A DNA stretch of 64,000 nt, from the NCBI RefSeq assembly GCF_018401815.1, contig NZ_JAGYKG010000001.1:894388-958387 (forward strand), read 5' to 3'. Under the pieces are notes generated by a model. The model was not told where the DNA came from. It did no database searches and was given only the letters and a program-made list of their open reading frames with translations. Within the stretch, counting starts at the first letter, position 1. Each line of letters opens with the position of its first letter. Positions 35,019-44,269 of this stretch are shown piece by piece. This stretch comes from Nonlabens sp. (lineage in GTDB: Bacteria; Bacteroidota; Bacteroidia; Flavobacteriales; Flavobacteriaceae). Made by a program: the position numbers and the translations under genes.

Positions 35019-36047
35019 TTAATAATACTTCTTCTTCAACCAAAAAGAAACCCGTACTAATAAAATCAAAGCAGGAACTTCTACTAGTGGTCCGATAACC
35101 CCAGTAAATGCCTGACCAGAATTGAGTCCAAAAACCGCAATAGCTACTGCAATGGCTAGTTCAAAGTTATTACCAGCGGCGGTAAATGAAATTGCTGCAT
35201 TTTGTCCATAGGTAGCTCCTCGGTATTTACTGATAAAAAAGCCAATTAAAAACATAATAATAAAGTAGCTCAATAAAGGTACAGCGATCAATAAGACATC
35301 ATAAGGAATCTCTACAATCAACTCCCCTTTTAAGGAAAACATCAATACAATAGTAAGCAGCAAGGCGATTAAAGTAACAGGGGAAATTGCGGGGATAAAA
35401 ACATGTTCATACCAGTCCTTACCTTTAGCTTTTACTATAAAATAACGACTTAAAATACCCAGTAAAAATGGAATTCCTAAGTAGATGGCAACACTTTCGG
35501 CAATGGTGGCGATAGAGATATCTACAATGGCACCGTCAAAGCCAAAATAAGGAGGTAATACGGTGATAAATATCCAGGCATAGAACGAATAGGCAAACAC
35601 TTGAAATATGCTATTTAAAGCGACTAGACCAGCTCCGTATTCTGGTGAGCCGTCTGCGAGGTCATTCCAGACCAGTACCATTGCAATGCAACGTGCAAGT
35701 CCTATTAAAATAAGCCCCACCATATATTCTGGATAGTCATGTAAGAAGGTGATGGCCAGTATAAACATCAAAACGGGACCTATCACCCAGTTGAGAAGTA
35801 ATGAAATACTCAAAACCTTTGTATTCTTAAATACAACAGGTAAGAGTTGGTAATCTGCTTTTGCCAGTGGCGGATACATCATTAATATTAAGCCTATAGC
35901 TATAGGTATATTAGTTGTCCCGCTGCTCATATTATTGATGGAAGTTGCGATGCTGGGTATCCAATAACCTAATCCTACACCTATAGCCATAGCGATAAAA
36001 ATCCATAGGGTTAAGTACTGATTGAGGAAAGAGAGTTTTTTTTTCAT
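35019..36047 (-). CDS. arsB: ACR3 family arsenite efflux permease
   Basis: This 342-residue inner-membrane protein has about ten membrane helices and the ACR3 signature [22 protein letters not shown], with the essential cysteine. The later [19 protein letters not shown] block is also typical. It extrudes arsenite or antimonite driven by the membrane potential or proton gradient. It is the last gene of a four-gene arsenic operon. The symbol arsB is used loosely for an ACR3-type pump; acr3 is the more exact family name. Confidence 0.92.
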   Translation of the reverse strand: MKKKLSFLNQYLTLWIFIAMAIGVGLGYWIPSIATSINNMSSGTTNIPIAIGLILMMYPPLAKADYQLLPVVFKNTKVLSISLLLNWVIGPVLMFILAITFLHDYPEYMVGLILIGLARCIAMVLVWNDLADGSPEYGAGLVALNSIFQVFAYSFYAWIFITVLPPYFGFDGAIVDISIATIAESVAIYLGIPFLLGILSRYFIVKAKGKDWYEHVFIPAISPVTLIALLLTIVLMFSLKGELIVEIPYDVLLIAVPLLSYFIIMFLIGFFISKYRGATYGQNAAISFTAAGNNFELAIAVAIAVFGLNSGQAFTGVIGPLVEVPALILLVRVSFWLKKKYY

Positions 36048-36087
36048 AAACGGAATTAAAGGGAGTTTTAAAAGGAGTGATTTTTAA

Positions 36088-36717
36088 TCAATCATTTTGA
36101 AGTTTACTAGGTGTCACATGAGAGAAGACATATTTCATTTCGGTAGCGATTTGAAGGCTGCGTTCTTCATAAACTGCTTCTTGTTCTGGTGTTCCATCAC
36201 TTATTTTTGGGTCTAAATAGGTAATTGAGATGCGTTTTTCTGCCCCAGGAACTATAGGACAGTTTTCAGAAGCATGGTCACAAGTCATTAGTGCTCCAAA
36301 TTGTTGTGACGGATTTACCTTATCATCAAAGAGTTTTGAAAACACCTTTAAAGGCGGCATAACTTCACTGTATTCTACATAGTACACCGGATTTTCTTTA
36401 GGCTTGCTTTTAGTAATTTCTAAGCCTTGTCTTTTGAGTGTTTTGATGATTTTAGAATAAACAGCTGTAGTTTCTGTTCCGCCAGAATAGCAATGTATAT
36501 CTCCTATTTGATAATATCTAGCTGCGATTTGTGCCCAAATTTGGCATAGATGGCTGCGCCTAGAATTATGGGTACAAATAAAAGTGAGTTGAGTTTTGTT
36601 GTGATGTTGAAGACTGTAATTGATATAGTCTGAAAGTTGATGGAGTTCTCGCTTTCGCGAAAGCGGAATGGCAGTTACATCTAGGCCATCCAGTAGGTTT
36701 TTGATTGGTAAAAACAT
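36088..36717 (-). CDS. arsenate reductase-like low-molecular-weight phosphatase
   Basis: This 209-residue protein has the phosphatase loop CTHNSRR (Cx5R) in FICTHNSRRSHLCQ at about residues 47-53. It belongs to the LMW protein tyrosine phosphatase superfamily, which includes thioredoxin-coupled arsenate reductases. Its place between arsR/DUF6428 and ACR3 genes supports arsenate-to-arsenite reduction. A palindrome copy near the N-terminus encodes PLSRKREL, in the LSRK frame. Confidence 0.85.
   Translation of the reverse strand: MFLPIKNLLDGLDVTAIPLSRKRELHQLSDYINYSLQHHNKTQLTFICTHNSRRSHLCQIWAQIAARYYQIGDIHCYSGGTETTAVYSKIIKTLKRQGLEITKSKPKENPVYYVEYSEVMPPLKVFSKLFDDKVNPSQQFGALMTCDHASENCPIVPGAEKRISITYLDPKISDGTPEQEAVYEERSLQIATEMKYVFSHVTPSKLQND
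36650..36665. repeat. iterated palindrome copy 8
   Basis: Perfect CGCTTTCGCGAAAGCG in the arsenate reductase-like gene, read in the LSRK frame. Confidence 0.95.
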
Positions 36718-36729
36718 ATAAAAAATTAA

Positions 36730-37191
36730 TTAACAACAACCAGAATCTGGTGTACATGAATTTTGAACTTCTGAAAGCCTTACTTGTGGTTTTTCTTGAG
36801 GGATGCCACAACTGTCTTTAGCCAGGCAATCGGTCAGTTTGTTAGTGAGTACAAAGTGACCTTCATTAAAATCTATACCAAACTTCCCTATGGTTCCTGC
36901 TTGATATTCTACCTCTATCTCTACATCTGGAAGTCCTAACCGAGACTGAGACAGTTCAATGATTTGCTGTAGTTTTTCAGGATGAAGCCTGTGATCGTAA
37001 TCGCTTGCTTCCCAAAGTTGGAAGTTGACAACTGTTTCTAGTCGCTCGGTACCGCCGCAATCTATAAAATGTTTTACGACCTTCCCTACTTCAGTAATGT
37101 GAAAATGGGAGGGCACTAGCGTACCATTTGGAAGTGTAAATGCGATTTTATCTAGTTGTGACAACTGGTTTTTAAATTCAGATAGTTTCAT
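36730..37191 (-). CDS. DUF6428 family protein of the ars operon
   Basis: This 153-residue protein of Bacteroidota ars operons (DUF6428) ends in a Cys-rich tail (CTPDSGCC), with two further cysteines in DCLAKDSCG. Those cysteines could bind As(III); this is inference, as the biochemical role is not established. The N-terminal half has the family block VPSHFHITEVGKVVKHFIDCGG. It is 12 nt upstream of the reductase-like gene. Confidence 0.82.
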   Translation of the reverse strand: MKLSEFKNQLSQLDKIAFTLPNGTLVPSHFHITEVGKVVKHFIDCGGTERLETVVNFQLWEASDYDHRLHPEKLQQIIELSQSRLGLPDVEIEVEYQAGTIGKFGIDFNEGHFVLTNKLTDCLAKDSCGIPQEKPQVRLSEVQNSCTPDSGCC

Positions 37192-37238
37192 TTTTCATTT
37201 TTTAAATGCAATATTACGATGAATACTTTTAAATTTTT

Positions 37239-37580
37239 TTAGCAGCATTTATTTAAAGTAGCAGCGTCGAGGTTTAAAATAGGGGAAAGCAAGTTTTTCA
37301 TTAATGACCAATTATGATAATCAATACAATAACAAACACTTGTACCCTCAACGCTGCCTTTTATGAGTCCTACAGACTTTAATTCTTTTAAATGTTGTGA
37401 AATAGTGGGTTGTGCTAAACCAATTTCATTTACGATGTCTCCACATACGCAAGAATCTATGGAAAACAAATACTGAATGATAGCTATTCTAGCGGGATGC
37501 CCGATTGCTTTTGTCATGCGAGCGATTTTATTTTGCTCTTCAGTAAATTTTTCACTTTTAGTAACTCCCATATCTTTCAT
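37239..37580 (-). CDS. arsR: ArsR family metalloregulator
   Basis: This 113-residue winged-helix repressor belongs to the ArsR/SmtB family. The metal site CVCGD lies at the start of the DNA-binding helix and the recognition helix is LAQPTISQHLKELK. The tail ends NKCC. It should repress the ars operon and release DNA on binding arsenite. A second in-frame ATG at 37571 (MGVTKSEKF) may be the true start, because the -7 box is only 2 nt before the first ATG. Confidence 0.9.
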   Translation of the reverse strand: MKDMGVTKSEKFTEEQNKIARMTKAIGHPARIAIIQYLFSIDSCVCGDIVNEIGLAQPTISQHLKELKSVGLIKGSVEGTSVCYCIDYHNWSLMKNLLSPILNLDAATLNKCC

Positions 37581-37582
37581 TG

Positions 37583-37590
37583 CAAAGTTA
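37583..37590 (-). promoter_or_regulatory. -7 box for the ars operon
   Basis: TAACTTTG on the minus strand, 2 nt before the first arsR ATG and 11 nt before the second. Confidence 0.55.
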
Positions 37591-37611
37591 CGATAAACAC
37601 ATCAATTTATT

Positions 37612-37627
37612 ATGCTATAAATAGCAT
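37612..37627. promoter_or_regulatory. candidate ArsR operator
   Basis: Inverted repeat ATGCTAT-AA-ATAGCAT starts 22 nt upstream of the ars -7 box, where a repressor could block the -33 region. Similarity to known ArsR operators is only in form. The remaining gap to the OmpA gene shows nothing else. Confidence 0.4.
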
Positions 37628-37910
37628 TTTATTTATTTTTACGGAGTCAAGAGGTGTTTCATATGTAGCCACTTCAAAATCAATGGAAACATGTCTACTG
37701 ATTCTTCACGAGTTTTTGATTTATTGCATAGAACGCCTTATTTTTTTAAAGCAATAGCAGCCTTTTTTAAGCCCATTGATTTGGGAGTTTCTACAGAATT
37801 ATTTTAAGATTCTTTTGTGCAGTCTCAGCACAAGAGATAGACAGAAACAATAGTATAGAGGAATATATATATAGGGTTTCATTAGAGAGAAGAAAGCCTG
37901 CTTTTTTAAA

Positions 37911-38972
37911 TTAATCAGTATCGATTTTAGTGATATACAATTCTACGCGACGGTCCAACTTATCGAGACCTCCTAAGGGTTTGGTACGACCATAGCCTTT
38001 GTATTTCATCCTGCGGTAGCTCACACCACGTTTTTTTAGAGTTTCAAAAATGGATTTGGCCCTGGCGTAAGAAAGGTTGGATTTTTTGGTATCTCGATTG
38101 TAAGCATCGTCATAAACAGGGTTGATGCAACACACATGACCATGAATTTCAAAGTGAATGTCTTTACGTGCCACGAGTATTTCTGCTACACGATCTAAAA
38201 GGGGTTGAGATTCTTCAAGAACAACAGACCTTCCCCTATAAAAGAGTATGTTGTCTAGCCTAATGACTTGGCCTTTTTTAAGGTTTTTATTTAATAAAGA
38301 TTTAAAGGGTTCTGTTGAATTATCAATTAAAGTGTCCAGTAACGTAGGTATATCTAAATACTCTTCTGCCACTTCTACTAGGTTTTTTAAAGGAATACTT
38401 TTTAAGTTTTTAGATACAGGAATAACGGCGGTGCTTGTCGTATCTTTTAGAATTGCTTTAACTACTTTATCCTCATAGGTTTTTATCTCTTCTAACTCTG
38501 CTTCTGTAAGGTCGTTTACATCTAGCTTTTTAATTTCTAGTCGCTGGGTAATGGTTTCTTTTAGCGAAAAAACAACATCAACTCGTCGATTTTGAGCGCG
38601 TTCTTCTTCTAAAGTTAATTTTTCAGCACCTTCTTCTAAAGCGACTTCGCCTCTACCTTCAATAGTTTTGGAAATGTGTTCTATGGTAATAGCGTGTTCC
38701 TGTAACCATTTAGAAACGGTTTCTACTCGCCTGTTGGAAAGATCCAGGTTGTAATTATAAGAACCACGATCATCACAGTAGCCCAGTATTTTTACATCTA
38801 GAAGAGGTTTGTATAACAAGTCATCAAAAAAGGAATTCAGTTGATTGCCGTCGCTGACTGAAAATTGGTCTTTATCAAGATCAAAGTAAACCGAATGCTT
38901 TTCAGTAAGTTGTCCTTTCATTAATAAACTCACGAGTACTAAAAGAAGGGCTATGTGTTTTTTAATAATCAT
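37911..38972 (-). CDS. exported protein with two OmpA-like domains
   Basis: This 353-residue exported protein (signal peptide about residues 1-21) carries two OmpA/MotB-type peptidoglycan-binding domains. The first (about 28-135) has GYCDDRGSYNYNLDLSNRRVETV. The second (about 240-350) has HGHVCCINPVYDD and SYARAKSIFETL followed by RMKYKGYGRTKPLG. Family residues for diaminopimelate binding look kept in the first copy but altered in the second (no clear Asp at the NxxLSxxR position). It overlaps the S41 protease gene by 1 nt, so the two are coupled. Confidence 0.85.
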   Translation of the reverse strand: MIIKKHIALLLVLVSLLMKGQLTEKHSVYFDLDKDQFSVSDGNQLNSFFDDLLYKPLLDVKILGYCDDRGSYNYNLDLSNRRVETVSKWLQEHAITIEHISKTIEGRGEVALEEGAEKLTLEEERAQNRRVDVVFSLKETITQRLEIKKLDVNDLTEAELEEIKTYEDKVVKAILKDTTSTAVIPVSKNLKSIPLKNLVEVAEEYLDIPTLLDTLIDNSTEPFKSLLNKNLKKGQVIRLDNILFYRGRSVVLEESQPLLDRVAEILVARKDIHFEIHGHVCCINPVYDDAYNRDTKKSNLSYARAKSIFETLKKRGVSYRRMKYKGYGRTKPLGGLDKLDRRVELYITKIDTD

Positions 38973-40615
38973 TATTTTAAAATACGTTGGTATTTACTTT
39001 TATCATTAAGCACTTCAATAGCCGCTTTGATCTCCGGGTTGTATTTGATTTGGTGTTTGTAAAGGCCCTCTTTATAAAAATATCGTTTTACGATTTCATC
39101 GGTAAGTAGGCTTTTAATTTCGGCTTTTTTATTTATGATTTCTTTTCTTTTAGCATTTTTAATGGTTTCCAGTATAGAGTTGTAGGAATTCATAATATCA
39201 TCATCTAATTCTTCGTTAGCAGCTGTTTGATACGCTTTCGCGAAAGCGGACTCCGTAACCGTTTCAAATTCAAACCCACGTTTTTCTATCCAGGAAACAA
39301 ACTCTTGGAAGTCAGCATCTGAAAATTGAATCTCATCTAGAGAAGTAAATTGGTGTTGGTAGTAATATGCTGTGGCATAATCAAAAATGGAGTTTTCTTT
39401 AAGAAGAGCTGTAGTAACTGGAGAATACGCGGCAGATGCGATCGTAATATCAGGTGCTACGCCACCGCCATCATACACGGTACGACCGCTGTTTACGGTT
39501 TGAAAAGCTTGATAATTTTCTTTTTTGGTTCGAATAGCGTCCCCATTTTCATCTCGGTTCCAATAATCTAAAGCTTGTATACAGCGACCACTAGGGGTGT
39601 AATACCTGGAAATAGTAATTTTCACCTGGGTTCCATAAGACAATGGTTTAGGGCGTTGTACCAGTCCTTTACCAAAACTTCTTGCCCCTACTATGACAGC
39701 GCGATCATAGTCTTGCAGACTGCCACTCACAATCTCGCTTGCACTCGCGCTACGGCCATTGATCAAGACCGCCACGGGCATTCCTTTAAATTCTTCATCG
39801 CGATTGGTCAGGTAGGTTTTGTTATACTTCGCTACAACAGATTGTGTGCTGGTGATGAGTTTTCCTTTTGGAATAAATAAGTTGGATACATTTACAGCTT
39901 CACTTAACAAGCCGCCAGGGTTCCCTCGTAAGTCAAGAATTATTTTGGCAGCTCCTTTTTCTTTTAATTCTTTAATCGCTGCTTTAGTTTCTTTAGAGGC
40001 TTTTTCATTGAATTTAGAAAGAACCACGTATCCTATATCTGGAGTTGCCATGTCATAAAAAGGAACCGCATTTACTTCAATACCTTCTCTTTTAAGTGTT
40101 GTCTTTATTGTTTTTCCTTGACGTATATAGGTAATACTTAGCGCTGTACCTGAAGAACCTTGCAACAAATCCCCAGCATTATCTTTATAATCGGCTACTT
40201 TGATACCATCTATTTCTATGATATCGTCCCCAGCTTTAAGCCCAGCTTTATCTGCTGGATAATCTTTCCAGGGCTCTATAATAGTGATGGCTTCTTTTTT
40301 TGTACGCACATTTGCGCCTATGCCGGTATAAGCTCCACGACGGTTGATATTAGATTTTTCTACCTCTTGTTCTGTCCAGTATACGGTATAGGGATCCAGT
40401 CCTTCCAGCATTCCTTCTATGGCATTATCCATAAGTTCTGCGGGGTTTGTATCGTCCACATAGTTCATATGGAGTTGTTTGTACATTTCTGTAAAAATCT
40501 CAATCTGTTTTGCAATCTCAAAAAAGTCATTTTGAAAACTAGCGGTTGTAAGTAATAACCCAGCTGCTGCTATAGGAAGCAGGATCTGTCTTTTTATATT
40601 TATTCTTTTACTCAT
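38972..40615 (-). CDS. S41 family carboxy-terminal processing protease
   Basis: This 547-residue serine protease of the CtpA/Prc type has an N-terminal membrane or signal segment. A PDZ domain covers about residues 85-170 (GAYTGIGANVRTKKEAITII). The S41 catalytic core contains GRSASASEIVSG with the nucleophile Ser and ARSFGKGLVQ with the general-base Lys. It should act in the periplasm. It is co-transcribed with the double OmpA protein. A palindrome copy encodes SAFAKAYQT in the C-terminal part. Confidence 0.93.
   Translation of the reverse strand: MSKRINIKRQILLPIAAAGLLLTTASFQNDFFEIAKQIEIFTEMYKQLHMNYVDDTNPAELMDNAIEGMLEGLDPYTVYWTEQEVEKSNINRRGAYTGIGANVRTKKEAITIIEPWKDYPADKAGLKAGDDIIEIDGIKVADYKDNAGDLLQGSSGTALSITYIRQGKTIKTTLKREGIEVNAVPFYDMATPDIGYVVLSKFNEKASKETKAAIKELKEKGAAKIILDLRGNPGGLLSEAVNVSNLFIPKGKLITSTQSVVAKYNKTYLTNRDEEFKGMPVAVLINGRSASASEIVSGSLQDYDRAVIVGARSFGKGLVQRPKPLSYGTQVKITISRYYTPSGRCIQALDYWNRDENGDAIRTKKENYQAFQTVNSGRTVYDGGGVAPDITIASAAYSPVTTALLKENSIFDYATAYYYQHQFTSLDEIQFSDADFQEFVSWIEKRGFEFETVTESAFAKAYQTAANEELDDDIMNSYNSILETIKNAKRKEIINKKAEIKSLLTDEIVKRYFYKEGLYKHQIKYNPEIKAAIEVLNDKSKYQRILK
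39233..39248. repeat. iterated palindrome copy 9
   Basis: Perfect CGCTTTCGCGAAAGCG in the S41 protease gene, read as AFAKA. Confidence 0.95.
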
Positions 40616-40861
40616 TTTTTTTATTTGAGGTTGCCATTAAACACCATTAAATATAGGATAAATACTCAGAAGCACCATAACAGTTGTAACGAGATTACGG
40701 CTAACGAATTGTATAGAAGCACAATGCCTATTATTAGAGAGTAACAAGGAGGAAAAAGCCTAGAATATAGAGGGTGAAAAAAGATTGTATACATGTATAA
40801 GGTTGTTACTGTGACTTAAATTAGTAAGTGAACCCATATTCCTACTCTGAGGACTCTAGTC

Positions 40862-41230
40862 TTATGAAGTTACTTTTTTAGTAAGTTCTTTCAATAGCTT
40901 TTTAGTCAGGCTTTCTATATAGTCGTAATCGGGCATTTTACCAGATTGATAGATAAACATGGCCTTTAAATGAACAGCTTCAGAAATGGGTAGTAATTCT
41001 TGGTGCAATCGATAGGACTCTCTCATCAATCTTTTAATGCGATTGCGATCCACGGCACGTTTAAAAAAACGCTTTCCTACGCTTACTCCTATTTGATGCT
41101 CACCAGCTTGAGTTTCTATAAAATAAACTACACGCAAAGGTCCTTTTCTTATGGACGAACCATTGGAGAAAAGCTGGTCGGTAGCCTTTTTGCTTTTTAG
41201 CTTTTTATTTCTGCTTAAAGTGAGTTTCAT
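40862..41230 (-). CDS. rnpA: ribonuclease P protein component
   Basis: This 122-residue basic protein is the protein subunit of RNase P, which matures tRNA 5' ends. The signature RNRIKRLMRESYRLH is present and SVGKRFFKRAVD precedes it. It is not next to rpmH here, and the downstream gene is the S41 protease about 250 nt away, an order I believe recurs in flavobacteria. Confidence 0.93.
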   Translation of the reverse strand: MKLTLSRNKKLKSKKATDQLFSNGSSIRKGPLRVVYFIETQAGEHQIGVSVGKRFFKRAVDRNRIKRLMRESYRLHQELLPISEAVHLKAMFIYQSGKMPDYDYIESLTKKLLKELTKKVTS

Positions 41231-41237
41231 TGTAGTG

Positions 41238-41245
41238 CAAAGATA
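41238..41245 (-). promoter_or_regulatory. -7 box for rnpA
   Basis: TATCTTTG on the minus strand, 7 nt before the rnpA ATG. Confidence 0.55.
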
Positions 41246-41299
41246 TGTTATTAGTTTGCAGTCTCGGTCTCGGTTTTCAGCAGGTGGGTGTTAAGTTCT

Positions 41300-41315
41300 C
41301 GCTTTCGCGAAAGCG
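41300..41315. repeat. iterated palindrome copy 10, intergenic
   Basis: Perfect CGCTTTCGCGAAAGCG between rnpA and the M1 peptidase gene, outside any coding frame. Confidence 0.95.
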
Positions 41316-41337
41316 GAACACAAATAGATCATATTCA

Positions 41338-41378
41338 TAAAAATAGGCAGTAATTCTATTTAAAGAACTACTGCCTAC
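41338..41378 (-). terminator. intrinsic terminator of the M1 peptidase gene
   Basis: TAGGCAGTA pairs with TACTGCCTA, then one mismatch and a 4-bp TTCT/AGAA inner stem around a 6-nt loop. A U-run follows on the minus strand. Confidence 0.75.
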
Positions 41379-41433
41379 TAAAATTTCAAACTTGTTTGAA
41401 ATCAATCTGCTTCGTGTGACGGTTGACTACAAC

Positions 41434-43296
41434 CTATTCCTCTATTGGAAACGTATTATTAGCCTTATTCACATCTGCCATCATTTCTTTAGGATCGATG
41501 GTCACACTTTTTAGGTTATTTACATCTATACCTTCAAGAGTTAGTTTATAAGTGGGATATGCCCAAGCCCAGTCTGAAGCCGTAATTACATTTCTGCCGA
41601 CTTCTTTTTCTCCGCGCATTTCTTCAAGAGGGATGTAATACATTTTTGTACTGCCATCATTCAAGGTTACTTCTATGTCTAGTGGCATAGGCATAAGGCC
41701 TTTTCGCGAAAGCGAAATTACCGCCTTACCATCTAGATTGCTCACATTTTCAATAGAATAATCGATCCTATTTGTAGTCATGGTCCAATCTCTTAAATAC
41801 CATTCCAAATCAAAACCACTCACACGTTCAGCTACCCTTTTGAAGTCATTAGGGTCAGGATGTTTGAATTTCCAAGTATTGAAATATTCTTTAATAATTT
41901 GGTCTCGTACGTCATCTCCTACCACATAACCTAGTTGTGCCATAAAAACAGCTCCTTTAGAATATGCACTAGTTCCATAAGCACCATTGTATTCATAACG
42001 ATCTGCATGGGTGGTTTGTGGTTGTTCTTTACCAGACATAGCAAGTCCTATATAACCTCTGTAAGAACCAGCATTAGGATTTTCTTTTCCTTCTTTGAAA
42101 ACTTCATTCATGGCTAGGTTAGAAATATAGGTGGTAAAACCTTCATCCATCCACTCATCTTTAGACTCGTTAGTAGCCAGAATGTGATTGAACCACGAGT
42201 GTGCAAATTCATGAGCCGTAACTCCCGCAAGACTGCCAAATCTTCGTTCTCCAGTTATCAAGGTACACATGGCATATTCCATACCGCCATCACCACCTTG
42301 AATTATGGAGTATTGTTGGTAAGGGTAATTGCCTATATGCTCGTTGAAGTATTTTAAAAACTCATTAGTTACTGGCTGTAATTGGTTCCAGTTTTCTCTG
42401 ATGGCATCGTTATCCTTGTAGAAGAAGTGAAGGTCCACTCCGTTTGCACCTTTGTAGATATCGTGGACATAATCTTTGTCTGCGGCAAATGCAAAATCAT
42501 GTACTTGAGGTGCTTTAAAATGCCATTTTAATTTTCCGTCTTTACCTTTTGCAGGGCCAGAATTTGCTTGGTCATAACCATGACCTATTTCTTTAGGATT
42601 TTGAAGGTATCCCGTGCCACCGATTGTATACTCTTTATCAATAGTTAGTTTCACATCAAAATCTCCCCAAACGCCGTGAAATTCACGTGCGATATACGGA
42701 CTTGTGTTCCAACCGTACTTATCAAACTCTGCCATTTTAGGATACCATTGCGTCATAGAAAGCGCAACTCCTTCGGCATTATTACGTCCACTTCTTCTTA
42801 TTTGTACAGGAACCTGACCGTTAAAATCCAGTTCTAGAGTAGTAGACTGTCCTGGCGCAATTGCTTTTGCAAGCTTTACTACGAGCACCGTTCCTTCTTC
42901 GTCTGCTAGTACTGGTTGACCGTCTTGTTTCATACTGCTCACGTGCAAATACCCTATTTCATTAGGCTTTAAAGCTACAATACGAGAACCTACTCGTGGA
43001 TCAGGATCTGCAATAGTACGAGAACGTTCATCCATTTCGCTACCAGGTTGGAAAGCGTTATAGAATAGGTGGTAGTAAACTCGATCTATGGTTTCTGGCG
43101 AATTGTTCGTGTATATTAGCTTTTGTTGACCGGTGTATTGGTAACGATCTGCATCTATATTCACATCCATATCATAGTTGACATGTTGTTGCCAGTAAGT
43201 ACCAGAATCAAATGATCGGCTAGCCACTACATTTTTAGAAGAGTTACAACCAGCTAAAGCAACTGCAACTGTAAGAATTAAAGCAATTTTTTTCAT
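41434..43296 (-). CDS. M1 family metallopeptidase, lipoprotein
   Basis: This 620-residue zinc aminopeptidase-like protein has the motif HEFAHSWFNH and the third ligand Glu in WMDEGFTTYIS. A GGMEYAM motif (GxMEN-type substrate site with Tyr-Ala instead of Asn) precedes it. The signal peptide ends in a lipobox, ALAGC, so it should be lipid-anchored in the envelope. A degenerate copy of the iterated palindrome encodes ISLSRKGL near the C-terminal domain. It is transcribed alone and ends in a strong hairpin. Confidence 0.92.
   Translation of the reverse strand: MKKIALILTVAVALAGCNSSKNVVASRSFDSGTYWQQHVNYDMDVNIDADRYQYTGQQKLIYTNNSPETIDRVYYHLFYNAFQPGSEMDERSRTIADPDPRVGSRIVALKPNEIGYLHVSSMKQDGQPVLADEEGTVLVVKLAKAIAPGQSTTLELDFNGQVPVQIRRSGRNNAEGVALSMTQWYPKMAEFDKYGWNTSPYIAREFHGVWGDFDVKLTIDKEYTIGGTGYLQNPKEIGHGYDQANSGPAKGKDGKLKWHFKAPQVHDFAFAADKDYVHDIYKGANGVDLHFFYKDNDAIRENWNQLQPVTNEFLKYFNEHIGNYPYQQYSIIQGGDGGMEYAMCTLITGERRFGSLAGVTAHEFAHSWFNHILATNESKDEWMDEGFTTYISNLAMNEVFKEGKENPNAGSYRGYIGLAMSGKEQPQTTHADRYEYNGAYGTSAYSKGAVFMAQLGYVVGDDVRDQIIKEYFNTWKFKHPDPNDFKRVAERVSGFDLEWYLRDWTMTTNRIDYSIENVSNLDGKAVISLSRKGLMPMPLDIEVTLNDGSTKMYYIPLEEMRGEKEVGRNVITASDWAWAYPTYKLTLEGIDVNNLKSVTIDPKEMMADVNKANNTFPIEE
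41699..41714. repeat. iterated palindrome copy 11 (two mismatches)
   Basis: CCTTTTCGCGAAAGCG in the M1 peptidase gene, 14 of 16 bases match, read in the LSRK frame. Confidence 0.7.
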
Positions 43297-43684
43297 AGGA
43301 ATTTTTTGTTGCTGCTAATATAAGGATTTACCAATTTTCAATTGTGAAGGAAATCTTATCTCTTGGTAAAGAGCAAGAGGATAAATGGGTATTTCTTTAT
43401 TCCATACGTTGATTTTACCTTATTTGATCGGATGTTATTGGAGTTTGGTCTCGTAAAGGGGTTATTGATGCAGCCCAAAAATCTATAATACTCAAGTCAG
43501 TTGGATATCAATAATACTAATCGTGAAATCATATAAGATGCAGATTATATGCTCAGAAATAAAGGGCAATGTATAGAGCTGGTGAGGTAAGGAAAATTAC
43601 TTGGAAGGGAATAACCTAAAAACCTGTAAAGCAGAAGGAGAATATAATTTTGGAAAATTTTGAACCTGTAATTATTTTAGCTTC
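43297..43684. other. intergenic gap between divergent M1 peptidase and GRAM-like genes
   Basis: 388 nt without a supported gene, RNA or repeat. No exact TAnnTTTG box precedes either start, so the promoters are not visible to me. Confidence 0.4.
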
Positions 43685-44209
43685 ATGATAAAGATGTTTA
43701 GTAAACAGTTTTGGGTTATTTCTTTAGGTTGGGGAATCCTTATGGCAATCGTCATGACATTGTTTTATACGATAACGGAGGGTTTTTCTGTTACATGGCT
43801 TTTAATTAATTCTATAGCTTATGTGATGATCGGAGGACCATTATTTGCAATTGGTATGACGCTTTTTGCTCAATATGCATTTAAAAAAGTGACAATTGCT
43901 ATCCCAGAAAATGAAATTTTAATCAAAGAATATGGAGCAAATTTGTATAGAGGCAAAGAAGGTGTAGGAGGTAAAATAGCCCTTACTAATAAAAGTGTGA
44001 TCTTTAAATCTCATCAAGTAAATATTCAAACAGGAGAAACGCTTATTCCTATTCAAGACATCTCAGGTTTTAAGATTAACAACCGAATATTTAATTTTTT
44101 AAATAACGAGCTAATACTAATTACCACAGAGAAAGACTATAGATTTATTATTCAAGGACGAGATGAGCTTATGGAAGAATTAAAGAGGTTAAATTCTAGT
44201 TTATTGTAA
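43685..44209 (+). CDS. membrane protein with a GRAM/PH-like domain
   Basis: This 174-residue protein has two membrane helices (about residues 10-28 and 33-58). A beta-rich cytoplasmic part follows (about 70-165) with VGGKIALTNKSVIFKS and IPIQDISGFKINN, which resembles bacterial GRAM/PH-like domains. Function unknown; such domains often bind membranes or proteins. It stands alone. Confidence 0.65.
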   Translation: MIKMFSKQFWVISLGWGILMAIVMTLFYTITEGFSVTWLLINSIAYVMIGGPLFAIGMTLFAQYAFKKVTIAIPENEILIKEYGANLYRGKEGVGGKIALTNKSVIFKSHQVNIQTGETLIPIQDISGFKINNRIFNFLNNELILITTEKDYRFIIQGRDELMEELKRLNSSLL

Positions 44210-44231
44210 TAGATAGTTCATGCAACCCTCA

Positions 44232-44249
44232 TTCTGCTGTATAGCAGAA
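44232..44249. terminator. hairpin between convergent genes
   Basis: A 7-bp stem TTCTGCT/AGCAGAA with a 4-nt loop lies between the GRAM-like and GT9 genes. Without a T-run, terminator function is uncertain. Confidence 0.35.
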
Positions 44250-44269
44250 CCGCTTAGAATAGTCCGTCG

